A stretch of 64,000 nt of DNA from Xiheicaenibacterium sp046351325 (GTDB lineage Bacteria; Myxococcota_A; Polyangia; Polyangiales; Polyangiaceae), in the NCBI GenBank assembly GCA_046351325.1, contig JAXLYR010000010.1, positions 248,001-312,000 of the forward strand. The letters run 5' to 3'. The notes below the pieces were generated by a model, which did no database searches, was not told the origin of the DNA, and worked only from the letters and a program-made list of their open reading frames with translations. Made by a program: the position numbers and the translations under genes. Below, piece after piece: positions 18,331-26,788 of this stretch (the first letter of the stretch is position 1; each line of letters opens with the position of its first letter).

Positions 18331-18834
18331 CCCGACCTCACGAAGACGAAGACCGAGACCGATAGGGAGCTCGCCCCAGGGGAGCTCGAGACCGACCACG
18401 TGCTGGTGCGCGCGCTGCGCGCGGATGATCTGGCTGCGGTGGTCCGCATCGACGCGCAGGCGATCGGTCGGACGAGGAAGGCGTATTACGAGGGGAAGCT
18501 CGGGACCGCGCTCGAGGCAGGCGCGCTGCAGACGAGCCTCGCCGCGGAGCTCGACGACCACGTGGTCGGCTTCATCCTCGCGCGCCTCTATTACGGTGAG
18601 TTCGGTCGCACCGAGCCCACGGCGATCATCGACTCGATCGGCGTCGACCACGACTATCACCGTCGCAAAGTCGGCGAAGCGCTCATGAGGCAGCTCACGA
18701 TGAACCTGCGCGCGCTAGGGGTGGAGCACGTGGAGAGCCTCGTCGACTGGGACCAGCAAGACCTCCTCCGGTTCTTCGCGCACCACGGGTTCACGCCCGC
18801 GCCGCGCCTCTGCTTACGGCTCGCGCTGCTCTAG
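18328..18834 (+). CDS. GNAT acetyltransferase divergent from the benzoyl-CoA operon
   Basis: A 168-residue GNAT protein with TTG start behind an AAAGGAGG site. The beta-4/alpha-3 region reads IIDSIGVDHDYHRRKVGEALMRQL, the acetyl-CoA binding signature. VDWDQQDLLRFFAHHGF is the C-terminal motif. Architecture resembles RimI-type or small-molecule N-acetyltransferases. It shares the intergenic palindrome with had, so it may be co-regulated with aromatic degradation, making two GNATs tied to this locus. Its stop codon is the last base before a palindromic repeat that opens the accessory island. Confidence 0.82.
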   Translation: MPDLTKTKTETDRELAPGELETDHVLVRALRADDLAAVVRIDAQAIGRTRKAYYEGKLGTALEAGALQTSLAAELDDHVVGFILARLYYGEFGRTEPTAIIDSIGVDHDYHRRKVGEALMRQLTMNLRALGVEHVESLVDWDQQDLLRFFAHHGFTPAPRLCLRLALL

Positions 18835-19013
18835 GGGTGCCCCCCCTGCGCCGCGCTGCGCGCGGCTGTTCCCCCCCATGTCGGGTTCGCTTCGCTGCGG
18901 TTTTGCGTGGGGTCGAATAGCGACCCTACGGTTACAGGCCCGTCACTCCTTCAGCGCCGACCCACGCAAAACCGCAGCTGCGCGGAACGCGACGGGGGGG
19001 ACCGGTCACGCCC
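18834..19013. repeat. Palindromic repeat, copy A (left edge of accessory island)
   Basis: A ~180-bp element whose left part (GCTTCGCTGCGGTTTTGCGT) and right part (ACGCAAAACCGCAGCTGCGC) form a large imperfect hairpin. Related copies are at 25502, 29287 and 32814, plus a half copy at 23481. The sequence just after it (19014-19095) also resembles 29460-29530. The rest of the gap to 19198 holds no recognisable gene. Confidence 0.8.
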
Positions 19014-19198
19014 TCTTGAACCTTGCCTCGACTGCGGAGAACTGGGGCCTTATGGCTATTGCATATTCGGAGAGCCATGCCCAACACTGAAGAGGTCGTG
19101 GCGCTGCTCGACAATGCTGTAGCCGCACCCAAGCCGCGCCACGCGCTTTGTCCCCGAGGCGTGGGAGCCATCTCGGGCCCGTGAGGCCGAGGGATTGC

Positions 19199-19534
19199 CT
19201 ACTCCTGCAGCTCACTTAAACGCTCAATGAGAGTCGGAATGAGCTCCTCTTCGGTGACCATTCTCGCTTCCAAAATGTTCATGTGTTGATCGGCGGTCGT
19301 GATCTCATATTCGGTGTCCCCCTTCCAAGCGACCCAGAGACATTGCTTCTTGGATTTGGTGTGCAAAACCAAGGTTGCCATGGAGATTCTTGGAAGAACG
19401 TCCGAAAAGGAGGGGTTTCGCTTGATATGGGCCACCAGCTTTCGCATCACAACCAGGGTTGGCTTGAGCACGTCGAATGTTTCGAGGCGAGCAAGCGCCT
19501 CTTCAACGGAGCTCCAATTGTCAACTGTCGCCAT
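19199..19534 (-). CDS. Small hypothetical protein in immunity-gene region
   Basis: A 111-residue acidic protein (NWSSVEEALARLETFDVLKPTLVV...LIPTLIERLSELQE) without signal peptide, with a GGAGG site about 10 bp upstream of ATG 19534. Codon use is less GC-biased than in the flanking core genes. Size, charge and place at the end of a run of small minus-strand genes beside Rhs remnants suggest an orphan immunity protein, but no family is recognised. Confidence 0.5.
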   Translation of the reverse strand: MATVDNWSSVEEALARLETFDVLKPTLVVMRKLVAHIKRNPSFSDVLPRISMATLVLHTKSKKQCLWVAWKGDTEYEITTADQHMNILEARMVTEEELIPTLIERLSELQE

Positions 19535-19657
19535 GGCTTGAGTGCCTCCGAAAGCGCGGCGCCGCTAAGGCGCTTTTCGCTTTTGCAAGCTTCGCCAGAA
19601 GTCCAGCAAGGCGCAATGGAGGGTTGGGGCGCTTGTGTCGCCTTTTGTCCGCTCTCA

Positions 19658-19675
19658 GGTCGCTGACGGAGCCCC
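19658..19675 (-). repeat. 18-bp module-end motif (diverged copy)
   Basis: GGTCGCTGACGGAGCCCC resembles the consensus GACTCGCTGACGGAGCAC. It lies 106 bp past the 3' end of the minus-strand gene at 19781-20089. Confidence 0.5.
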
Positions 19676-19780
19676 GCCTACAAGAGTAATCTTCCGGTGC
19701 TCACTCCTCGGGCGCCCCCCTCGCGTCGTCCTGGCGCTCTCGCGCGCCGCGCTCATTCCGACCGGTCTCCTTGGCTAGAG

Positions 19781-20089
19781 TCAATCGTCTTCGTCAGGTT
19801 CGAGTCTCGATCCAGTGACGAAAGCGATCACCGAGGGCATTAGGCAGCGGTCGATGTCGTCGTCTGTTGCGCTCCCGCCCTGATCAAACTTGCTCCACCC
19901 AATTATCATATTTCTCTGTCTTACGGGCGTCTCGAACGCAGCTCGAAATGCACGCGAGGCAAGCAGCCATGAATCTGCGGTCCCGTGACGCTCAGCGGTC
20001 AGGCGAAGCATATCACTCGGACGCAACCCCTGGTGCGCCATGCTGCGTAGCATCGTCGCGAGTTGGCTTACAGTTTCCTCATCTTCCAT
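19781..20089 (-). CDS. Small acidic hypothetical protein, immunity candidate
   Basis: A 102-residue protein starting MEDEETVSQLATMLRSMAHQ at ATG 20089 with a clear GGAGG site 4-5 bp upstream. The frame runs further upstream but that part is not protein-like. The acidic C-terminus (SRLEPDEDD) and small size fit immunity proteins; no family recognised. It lies 37 bp downstream of the next small gene and is followed by a module-end motif. Confidence 0.55.
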   Translation of the reverse strand: MEDEETVSQLATMLRSMAHQGLRPSDMLRLTAERHGTADSWLLASRAFRAAFETPVRQRNMIIGWSKFDQGGSATDDDIDRCLMPSVIAFVTGSRLEPDEDD

Positions 20090-20126
20090 CTTGCCTCCAA
20101 GACTCCCACAGCGGGCCCACCCCAGC

Positions 20127-20462
20127 TCATCGGTCTGCGTCAGTGCGCGCATCCCAAGTCCCGAGATCGACAAGCCATCGACGCACCTGCTGGATAACCT
20201 CGGTCGCGCTGCCTCCACGACGCGCATCGAAGTTCAGACTGGGGTCCTGATGACTGTACCGTCCACCCAACACTTCGAATTCCCAGGCGGCGCCCTGGTC
20301 ATCAATGGCGGTGATGCGCACGTACCGGACCTCGGTCGGCAGCGCCCTTGATATTTGGAGGCGGGGAAGTTGCCCCAGCTCTACTAGACGGAACGCGAAT
20401 TCCGCCACCGTGGAGGGGCCGAGTGTCGCCTTGATCGTGCTCGCAAGTTCATCCAGATTCAT
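20127..20462 (-). CDS. Small hypothetical protein, immunity candidate
   Basis: A 111-residue protein (MNLDELASTIKATLGPSTVAEF...) with an AGGAG site 8 bp upstream of ATG 20462. The mix of an N-terminal helix and a strand-rich middle (VRYVRITAIDDQGAAWEFEVLGG) gives no family. It directly follows an Rhs core remnant (20496-20612), the position where an immunity gene is expected after a toxin tip. Confidence 0.5.
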   Translation of the reverse strand: MNLDELASTIKATLGPSTVAEFAFRLVELGQLPRLQISRALPTEVRYVRITAIDDQGAAWEFEVLGGRYSHQDPSLNFDARRGGSATEVIQQVRRWLVDLGTWDARTDADR

Positions 20463-20495
20463 GGCGCTCTCCTATCGCCGCATCGCGACCTCAAA

Positions 20496-20612
20496 GTGCT
20501 CGTATTGTTTGACGGAACTACCCTTATTGTCGCGGACAGTTCGCCGGGGGCCGGCCCAACGGGGCTGGGTGGAGGCGGCAGGTTCGACAAGGGACTTGAC
20601 CATCGTCGCTCT
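20496..20612 (-). pseudogene. Remnant of an Rhs/TcB core
   Basis: The minus-strand frame reads RATMVKSLVEPAASTQPRW ... GPRRTVRDNKGSSVKQYE. This aligns with RAAMVKTLAEPDASSAPRW ... GSGRTVLNNKGNPIKQYE in the long Rhs gene (about 37690-37800). Only ~40 codons remain, with unrelated sequence on both sides, so it is a decayed fragment of a second full-length core. Confidence 0.75.
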
Positions 20613-20631
20613 CCTCGGGCGCTGCCTGCCG

Positions 20632-20931
20632 TCAGCCCTCCTTGCGACCGAAAACGGTGCGTCCCTCAAGCGTTGCGAAGATCCCCGGATCCGAACTGAT
20701 GATCACGTTCTTTGCCAGCTCGATTCCTCCCGGCTGAAGTCCCTCAAACTCAGCGACTATATCGTCGATCTCTTCGCGATCTTGTGGGTCGTCACGTTCC
20801 AATACGAAAGTGAGGCGCACGGCCCTTGGAGCCGGGACCACAAGCGTAACGCGACGCATGTTTGGCGAGATGGCACCAATCATGGCCTGAACTAGACTCA
20901 AGACCTGTGCATTTTCTTCGGCGAGGCTCAT
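20632..20931 (-). CDS. Small hypothetical protein, immunity candidate
   Basis: A 99-residue acidic protein (MSLAEENAQVLSLVQAMIGA...) with an acidic central helix, REEIDDIVAEFEGLQ, flanked by strands, a layout common among polymorphic-toxin immunity proteins. An upstream frame of the type GLTITEQPLTNLTVGELKVA ends in ATGA overlap with its start (20928-20931). That looks like the last residues of a lost toxin coupled to its immunity gene. The rest of 20932-21157 has no assignable gene. Confidence 0.5.
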   Translation of the reverse strand: MSLAEENAQVLSLVQAMIGAISPNMRRVTLVVPAPRAVRLTFVLERDDPQDREEIDDIVAEFEGLQPGGIELAKNVIISSDPGIFATLEGRTVFGRKEG

Positions 20932-21121
20932 GGCGTCTTCGGACTCCGGGTGGGGCTAGATAGCCAAGCACGGACCGCTCTTCTTGTCTCGTCCAAGGCC
21001 ACCTTGAGTTCGCCAACGGTTAGGTTGGTAAGGGGCTGCTCAGTAATTGTCAATCCTTGCGAGGGCGGCGACACCGAAGCGAGACGTGCGCACGCGTGGT
21101 GAGTACTGCAGGAATACTCGA

Positions 21122-21176
21122 GGAGCCGCGGATGCACTTGGATAGATGACAGAGTGGTCAGCGAGCAGGCGCGTTC
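21122..21176. repeat. Direct repeat shared with 39190-39237
   Basis: About 50 bp (containing GATAGATGAC and ending GCGCGTTCC) match 39190-39237 with scattered mismatches. One copy lies just past the HerA-like gene end, the other just upstream of the long Rhs gene, so they bracket the Rhs array. Confidence 0.5.
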
Positions 21177-21943
21177 CGCCCCTCCCGCGCCATGCGGATC
21201 TCCTGCCGCGTCATGGGGCCACGCATGAACGACATGGCCCATCGTGGTTGGAGGAGCGCGGCCCCGGGGCGGTGGACGTTGCGGACGACGAACCACCGAG
21301 CCTTGAGCTTCTTGAGGATGTCGGAGATCTCCCCGCCAGTCTCGCCCTCGGCCTCGTTGGCCATGCCCTCTACGACGCGCTCGCGGTCAGCGTCGGTCTG
21401 CAGACGGCCGAGGCACCAGAAGCCCGCGTTGCTGAGGGCCCTGTAATCGAGATCCATCGGGTTTTGCGTCGCGACCACGACGCCGACTCCGTAGGCGCGG
21501 GCCTGCTTCATCAGGGCGACGAGTGGTCGCTTCGTCGGTGGGTTCGCGGGGTGTGGCGGCAAGAAGCCGTAGACCTCGTCGAAGACGATGAGCGCGCGCA
21601 GGCGCTGCGTGCCGCGTAAGCTCCGGACCCAAGAGAGCACCTCTTCGAGCAGGACGCCCAGCACCAGCGCGCGTTCGTCGTCGTCCACGTGGGCGACGCT
21701 CACGATGGTCGCCTTGGTGCGTAGTGAAGGCGCCATCCAGTCGGCGAGATCGAGCGTGATGCCCTGGCGCCAGCTCGTGAACGAGGGGCTCGCAAGCAGC
21801 GTGTTCAGCGCCGACGCGAGCTCGCGCCGCGCTCGCTTGGACATGAAGTCATCGATGCTCTGCGCACCAATCGAGTCGACGGGCGGATGGCTGACCTCGG
21901 CGAGCAGAGAGGCTAGATCGCGAACGAACTCCGAGGAGAGTAC
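21158..21943 (-). pseudogene. C-terminal fragment of a HerA/FtsK-like ATPase
   Basis: About 260 residues ending at 21158. LRALIVFDEVYGFLPPHP is a Walker B motif with its trailing segment. KRPLVALMKQARAYGVGVVVATQNPMDLDYRAL is the sensor and arginine-finger region of HerA-type DUF87/DUF853 ATPases. The Walker A half is absent: upstream of the first in-frame ATG (21844) the reading frame stays homologous-looking (FVRDLASLLAEVSHPPVDS) but meets a stop at 21944. It is thus 5'-truncated at the edge of an unrelated small gene. Full-length relatives are about 700-800 residues. Confidence 0.75.
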
Positions 21944-21946
21944 CTT

Positions 21947-22507
21947 TCAACGCGAGAGGCGGTCCAGAATCGCCAGCGCGTGAGGCGCCGCGCGCTCGAT
22001 CCATCTGATGCATCCCTCTGGGTTGGCGTCGATTCCGGTGTCCGCGAGGTGCACCAAGCATTCAGGCATCCAGCAGACGAGGAAGGGAGGCTCGCCAGCC
22101 GGAATCTGAGACTGCCGCACGTACCAGATCCACGTGTCCCACGGCGGCTGGTTATGGGCATCGAAGAGCCCGGAACTCACGTCCTCGGCTGCACCGTCGC
22201 TCAGCGTCAACGAAGGAAAGAAGATGAGCATTCTGCCCGTGGCCGGATCCGTAGCTGTCCGGGCCGATTCAACTCGAGCAAGGGCGCTCGATCTGCGAGT
22301 GGCAATGTCGCTCACCACGTCGATGGACTCGTCATCCGGGGTGATGACGATACGACCTCGCTTCTCCGAGTCACTCTCCACGAGCAGGCGGTGCGGCCGG
22401 AGGGCGGGACTGCGGAGCGAGTGCTTGGCGTCCCCGCCGGATGCCTGAACGCCGCACCAGGCGATCGTCTCCGCAAATTGTCTCTTGAACTGCGCCACTT
22501 GATGCAC
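21947..22507 (-). CDS. Immunity-like protein, paralogue of the gene at 26252-26767
   Basis: A 186-residue protein. Its second half (DGAAEDVSSGLFDAHNQPPW, DTWIWYV, FLVCWMPECLVHLADTGID, NPEGCIRWIE) aligns with the product of 26252-26767 (DGAAYLATGGF, NLPPCDLWV, LLLSWIPVEHVPLVQCGIN, NAEGSLKWADE). Both lie in the Rhs island, so this is probably an immunity family. It abuts the truncated HerA fragment with 3 bp between. The N-terminal 60 residues have no counterpart. I do not recognise the family name. Confidence 0.65.
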   Translation of the reverse strand: MHQVAQFKRQFAETIAWCGVQASGGDAKHSLRSPALRPHRLLVESDSEKRGRIVITPDDESIDVVSDIATRRSSALARVESARTATDPATGRMLIFFPSLTLSDGAAEDVSSGLFDAHNQPPWDTWIWYVRQSQIPAGEPPFLVCWMPECLVHLADTGIDANPEGCIRWIERAAPHALAILDRLSR

Positions 22508-22815
22508 GGTTGTCAGTCTCCATTGGCTGCTGTCGCATGATCGACAAAATATGACCTAAGAGTTCGACTCTCGCCTGTCCGGTCGCTCTGCCTGCTGCTG
22601 AGTGACTATTCTCCGCGTAAAACTCGCTCTCTTCGTCCCGCTCCTTGCCAATATCGGTTAAGCGGGGCTTGAGTGACTCGAGCAGCTCATTGAAAGGGGT
22701 GGGGGGGACTTTGCCGCTTCATGTCGGATCTCAGGTCGCCGACGGAGTCACACGAGAGCGGCAATTTCGACCAGGCTCGTCACGCGCAGCGCGTAGCCCA
22801 TTGCCGACAGTTTGC
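22508..22815. other. Intergenic, contains a module-end motif
   Basis: GGTCGCCGACGGAGTCAC at 22734-22751 resembles the 18-bp module-end motif and lies 65 bp past the gene ending at 22816. Nothing else recognisable. Confidence 0.4.
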
Positions 22816-23448
22816 CTATGCGTTGCTCCCCACCGTCAGGATGCTTATTAGCCCCCTGCTAAGAGTCGAAGGGTCATATCTCCCAGCCGCTAGGTCAAGA
22901 ACGCGCGCAGGATTTCTGTGGAGCTGGTAGTGCCGGGATGAAACGACTATGTTGCACGGTAGAGTTACCTTGATCTGGTTGTTGGTGATTCCGCCCCTGT
23001 CGTCAAGGAAGCGCGAAGCGATCTGGTGAAACTCTTCATTCCCGTCCGCAGCAAGCTGCGATTGTCCATAGGGCGTCGCTGCCAGGGTGTGCGCGTCACC
23101 GATCCATTGAGTGCGGTCGCACTGGACAAGGTGCGTGTGGATCGCTCCAGAGTGCGAGACCTCCAGTGTGTCGCCATCTAGGGAGAGAGCGAGGGCGCCC
23201 ACTTGCGCCGGGGTTCTTGGCTCAAACTTGATTGCACGCAGTTGTGTTGCGGCAGCCGTCAGCGCCCGCTGTGACCAGCCACTCCCGCCGGGCGTGCTCG
23301 CCCCCGCGTCCACCAAAGCGAAGACCTCCTCGTCGGTAATTGCGAACGGAAAGTCGGCGTCAACGGCAAAGTAGTGGAGAGGTTTGCCTGGCCGAAGTGA
23401 ACATTGGTATCGAGGAGAGCCCTGGAAGGTGATACTCCTGAGAATCAT
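22816..23448 (-). CDS. Hypothetical protein, weak resemblance to PP2C-like fold
   Basis: A 210-residue protein (MILRSITFQGSPRYQCSLRP...). Segments such as DADFPFAITDEEVFALVDAG, GDTLEVSHSGAIHTHLVQC and NIVVSSRHYQLHRNPARVLD resemble, in order only, the strands of PP2C-type phosphatases. However, the metal-binding aspartates are not convincing, so function is left open. It stands alone between a half copy of the palindromic repeat and a module-end motif, an orphan position that fits an immunity or cargo gene. Confidence 0.5.
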   Translation of the reverse strand: MILRSITFQGSPRYQCSLRPGKPLHYFAVDADFPFAITDEEVFALVDAGASTPGGSGWSQRALTAAATQLRAIKFEPRTPAQVGALALSLDGDTLEVSHSGAIHTHLVQCDRTQWIGDAHTLAATPYGQSQLAADGNEEFHQIASRFLDDRGGITNNQIKVTLPCNIVVSSRHYQLHRNPARVLDLAAGRYDPSTLSRGLISILTVGSNA

Positions 23449-23480
23449 TGGCTTGCCTATTGCCTTGAGATGATATGCGT

Positions 23481-23580
23481 TGTCGAATGGCGACGCTACG
23501 CGTTACAGGCCCGTCATTCCTCTGGAGCCGACCCACGAAACCGCAGCTACGCGGAACGCGACGGGGGGGACCGGTCACGC
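23481..23580. repeat. Palindromic repeat, half copy E
   Basis: Matches only the right half of copies A-D, from GTCGAATGGCGAC to GACCGGTCACGC; the left arm is missing. The remaining gap to 23873 holds no recognisable gene. Confidence 0.75.
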
Positions 23581-23873
23581 CAGCTGCAACCTTGTGTTAG
23601 CTATTGACGGCTGGCAGCTCCACCAGATCGCGGGCACGTATCGTGCGCCACGCGGCCAGTACTGCTGGCCTCGGTAAATGAGGCATGCAGCCCAATCTCT
23701 GTACCCCAATGTTCTCCGTGAGCAACTCCCAACCGATGGGGCCGACCGGTCGCACAGTTCACTAGCCGAGCCCAGAAATGATGCGAGCCGCGCCCCTGAT
23801 GGGTCACATGGGCCACTTCGCACCTGGCGAGGGCGGCTGACCGAGTGCCACCCGTCCTGCACCTACCTCACGC

Positions 23874-24344
23874 TCATTCTCTGAGTCTGATCGAGATTGC
23901 GAATGGGCGCTCGTGTCGGGCGCTCTTAGCGCTACGAAAATAGAAAACGAGCTTTCCAATCTCTATACACTTTGCTACCAGTTTGCCATCGGTAGCGACT
24001 CGGTAGAGCGTGTACTCCTCATAGTCCTTGCCGAGTGCTTGAGCATTGTCAACTATCTCCGCGTATGTTCGACCGTACTGTTCGAGCTCAGGGGGCGGCG
24101 TGGTGATCGCGCTGGGTGTGTCCCGCTCGATCTCATTCGATAGCACGCGGCACGCGGCCCCATCCGAGACCGCCCACGCGACAAAGCGCGTCTTCGCGTC
24201 TCGCGGGACGTCCTCGGCTCCTTCCTTGAGTGGAATAGCATACATGTTGGGCGAAAGCTTCGCTATGTGTGGCGCAATTAGGACTGGCTCGAACTGCTCG
24301 AGGTCGATCGGTTTCGAGGTTTGAAGAATGGCTTGCCAGGTCAT
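23874..24344 (-). CDS. Hypothetical protein after a decayed Rhs tip, immunity candidate
   Basis: A 156-residue protein (MTWQAILQTSKPIDLEQFEP...) lacking signal or membrane segments. It starts only 5 bp after the broken Rhs tip, where the immunity gene is expected. It reads TRFVAWAVSDGAACRVLSNEI and YTLYRVATDGKLVAKCIEIGKLVFYF, a strand-rich pattern. No family recognised. The cognate toxin domain is gone, so it would be an orphan immunity gene. Confidence 0.55.
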   Translation of the reverse strand: MTWQAILQTSKPIDLEQFEPVLIAPHIAKLSPNMYAIPLKEGAEDVPRDAKTRFVAWAVSDGAACRVLSNEIERDTPSAITTPPPELEQYGRTYAEIVDNAQALGKDYEEYTLYRVATDGKLVAKCIEIGKLVFYFRSAKSARHERPFAISIRLRE

Positions 24345-24349
24345 GGTAC

Positions 24350-25500
24350 CTATTCAGGATATTTGTAATGCCAATATACCGATAGCGCCGCTCGCTCATC
24401 TCGCTGGCACTCGCCGCGCGGTACGCGCTCGTCCCGAATGGGTGGTACTCCTCGTAGGTAAATCACCGCGCCCGCATCATCCAATTCCAAGCAAGCCGAT
24501 CCCAAGTGATTGTCGAGCTGGAAGCGCCACAGTTCCTCCTCGATGGTCTTCGTCTCGACCATGGCGACGCGTCTTGTCCCGTCCATGACGTGGAGGGTCT
24601 GGCGCTCGAGGAGGATGCCGCTCGAGTCGTGTTTGCGATAGAGCTCGTAGCCGCCCAGGTAGATGCGCTCCTCGACGAGGGTCGACGGGCCGTGTTCGTG
24701 CACCTTGCGTACGCGCTGTCCTGAGGCGTCGTAGACGAAGTACGCCGTGCCACCGCCACCGAGATCGGCTTCGGCCATTTGGTCGAAGGGCGAATAGGCG
24801 ATCGCGGAGAGATGCGGCATCGCGGTGATGTTGCCGTGCGCGTCGTGCGTGTAGGTCGCGCTGCCGCCTGAGATAGAATTGGAGGCTAGGCGGTTGGTCC
24901 CCGATACATAAAAGTATGTCCGGGTCCAGGAGGCCGAGGAGTTGCCTACTCGCGTATGCTGGTAACTCAGTAGGTTACCGATTGCGTCATAGGCGAAGTC
25001 TTGTGTGTAGGGCCTGACGGCATTGGCGTCGTTCGCGTGCGGCAGGGTGCGGAGGGGGAGGTCGTTGTTGTCCCGTTGGACGTCGCCGCCCGTGCCTGCG
25101 TGCTCCCGACCGGAGGCCCATGCGAGCCGATACGAAGCCTCGTACTCGTACTGAGCCCCTGCGGTCGTGACTAGGTTGTCAAAGAACAGGGTTTGTTGGG
25201 CCTCGTCGGCTGTTTCGAGGATATTTCCAACTGGGTCGTATGTATAGCCGAGGTCCTGGAGCGTAGCGGCGGGGGATTCTCGCGTCGAGAGCGTTCGGGT
25301 GAGCCTAAACGTTAGCTCGTCGTATTCGTACGCCGTCGACGTACCGTTCGCGTAGGCGATCTCGGTGCGCCGGCCCTGGGCGTCGTAGTCGATGCCGGTG
25401 ACGACGCCGGTCGCGGTCGTCGCGCCGCGGACCTTGACGGCCACGGATTCGAGCAGGCCGGCCTCGTTGTAGGTGGGGAGGACCTCGCTCGAGTCGGGGG
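24350..25500 (-). pseudogene. Orphan Rhs tip 4, decayed and without toxin domain
   Basis: Starts abruptly at the palindromic repeat B with LPTYNEAG, corresponding to the middle of the long Rhs core, and follows that core closely (YDPVGN, YELYRKHDSSG, LDNHLGSACLELDDAGAV). It differs by an in-frame loss of DDIAITDPA before LWRFQ and a frameshift after DDAGAVI. The shifted frame reads SERRYRYIG and then stops matching. The conserved core end, DPNGR boundary and toxin are all missing. A nonfunctional remnant, mainly informative for the array's recombination history. Confidence 0.8.
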
Positions 25501-25501
25501 T

Positions 25502-25681
25502 TGGGGGTGCCCCCCCTGCGCCGCACTGCGCGCGGCTGTTCCCCCCATGTCGGGTTTCGCTTCGCTGCGGTTCTGCGTGGGGTCGAATAGCGACCCTACG
25601 CGTTACAGGGCGGTCACTCCTCTAGAACCGACCCATGCAAAACCGCAGCTGCGCGGAACGCGACGGGGGGACCGGTCACGC
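25502..25681. repeat. Palindromic repeat, copy B
   Basis: Full ~180-bp copy with both hairpin arms, fused directly to the 5' end of Rhs tip 4. Confidence 0.85.
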
Positions 25682-26165
25682 CAACTGGAACCTTGTGCTG
25701 GCTATTAGCAGCTGGAAACTCCTTGCTATCGCTTGTTGTCGTGGTCGCGGGCTCCGCATCTGGTCGCTCGGCCGACGAGGGTGGCGGTGCCGTCGACCAC
25801 GCAGCGAGTCTCCGCTCTCGAATAGCTCGTAACGCCGCTCGAGCCTGCGACGTGCGCAGCCAACGATACGGGCGTGTCCACCTCATCACGACCTCGGTTG
25901 GCCGCGCCGTGCTCCCGATCATCGAGCTGAGCGACGCGGCCAGCCGTCCGACTCCGCAAGGGCTGCACACCGTTTGGTCGTCTCCCCCGGCGCGATGCTT
26001 GAGTGGACGTGTACCCGTGAGCTGCCTTGGGGGCATCGCTTGGAGGGCGGCTCCTGCACTGGCGTGCGTCTTGCGCTGAACTCCGGCCAGGCCGCGAGCG
26101 TCTCCACTCCCCAGTCGGACGGGCAGCGTCGGCGCAATGAAGGGCGCTCTTTGGTCACGCTTTTA
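25682..26165. repeat. ~480-bp inter-module spacer repeat, copy 1
   Basis: Near-identical (about 85-90 percent by eye) to 32993-33480, in the same orientation and again between palindromic repeat and module-end motif. Minus-strand frames such as WLRTSQARAALRAIRERR look vaguely protein-like, but no intact shared frame spans both copies. Possibly an old decayed gene. Confidence 0.75.
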
Positions 26166-26180
26166 GCAGTTTAACCCTAA

Positions 26181-26246
26181 GACTCGCTGACGGAGCACCC
26201 GTACAAGACTCGTTGACGGAGGACCACCGACTCGCTGACGGAGCAC
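26181..26246 (-). repeat. Three copies of the 18-bp module-end motif
   Basis: GACTCGCTGACGGAGCAC at 26181-26198 and 26229-26246, with a variant at 26207-26224. The last copy ends 5 bp before the stop codon of the immunity gene at 26252-26767. Confidence 0.7.
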
Positions 26247-26251
26247 CGACG

Positions 26252-26767
26252 CTACATACCGACTCGTTCCAACAGCCGAGGCCCATATTCGTCTGCCCAT
26301 TTGAGCGAACCTTCCGCGTTGACGTTGATCCCGCATTGCACGAGGGGCACGTGCTCTACTGGAATCCACGACAGAAGCAGAGGTTCGCGCTGTCCCGTCG
26401 CCAACTCAAAGTACGGGAGGGCATCGACCCAGAGATCGCACGGTGGCAAATTGAGTTTGCCAATGAATCCTCCCGTCGCGAGATAGGCTGCTCCGTCTTC
26501 AAGATTCTTGTCGATCTCCAAGACAAGAACGCGGCCTTGCGCTTCCGGCCCGTCAAGCCGCAGCGCTTCTTCCTCCGCTAGCAGTTCGTGGCGTCGTATT
26601 ACAATCGACTGGACTGTCGGAAGCAGATTCTCCACCGCTGCCCATTCATCGATTTGAAGCTCGTCCCTTCGCTTCCATGATGACGGCGCCCTTTCCGGCT
26701 TCGCGAGCGGGCGCTTCAGTGTGTACCAGGCTTTGGTCTCACGCAACCGTCGGGTTAGATCGTTCAT
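26252..26767 (-). CDS. Immunity-like protein of Rhs module 3
   Basis: A 171-residue soluble protein with a GGAG site 8 bp before ATG 26767. It lies 21 bp after the small tip gene at 26789. The conserved half (DGAAYLATGGF, LPPCDLWVDALPYF, PLLLSWIPVEHVPLVQCGIN, NAEGSLKWADE) is shared with the product of 21947-22507. Position after an Rhs toxin tip and before a module-end motif supports an immunity role. Which toxin it neutralises is inferred from adjacency only. Confidence 0.65.
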   Translation of the reverse strand: MNDLTRRLRETKAWYTLKRPLAKPERAPSSWKRRDELQIDEWAAVENLLPTVQSIVIRRHELLAEEEALRLDGPEAQGRVLVLEIDKNLEDGAAYLATGGFIGKLNLPPCDLWVDALPYFELATGQREPLLLSWIPVEHVPLVQCGINVNAEGSLKWADEYGPRLLERVGM

Positions 26768-26788
26768 GTCTATTCTCCAAGTACCAGA

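Noticed and set aside
18834..19013. Insertion sequence
   Set aside because: The ~180-bp element has no room for a transposase and no neighbouring transposase gene is seen; kept as a palindromic repeat.
25614..26036. Protein gene in the ~480-bp spacer
   Set aside because: The frame is not kept in the second copy at 33.0-33.5 kb because of indels.
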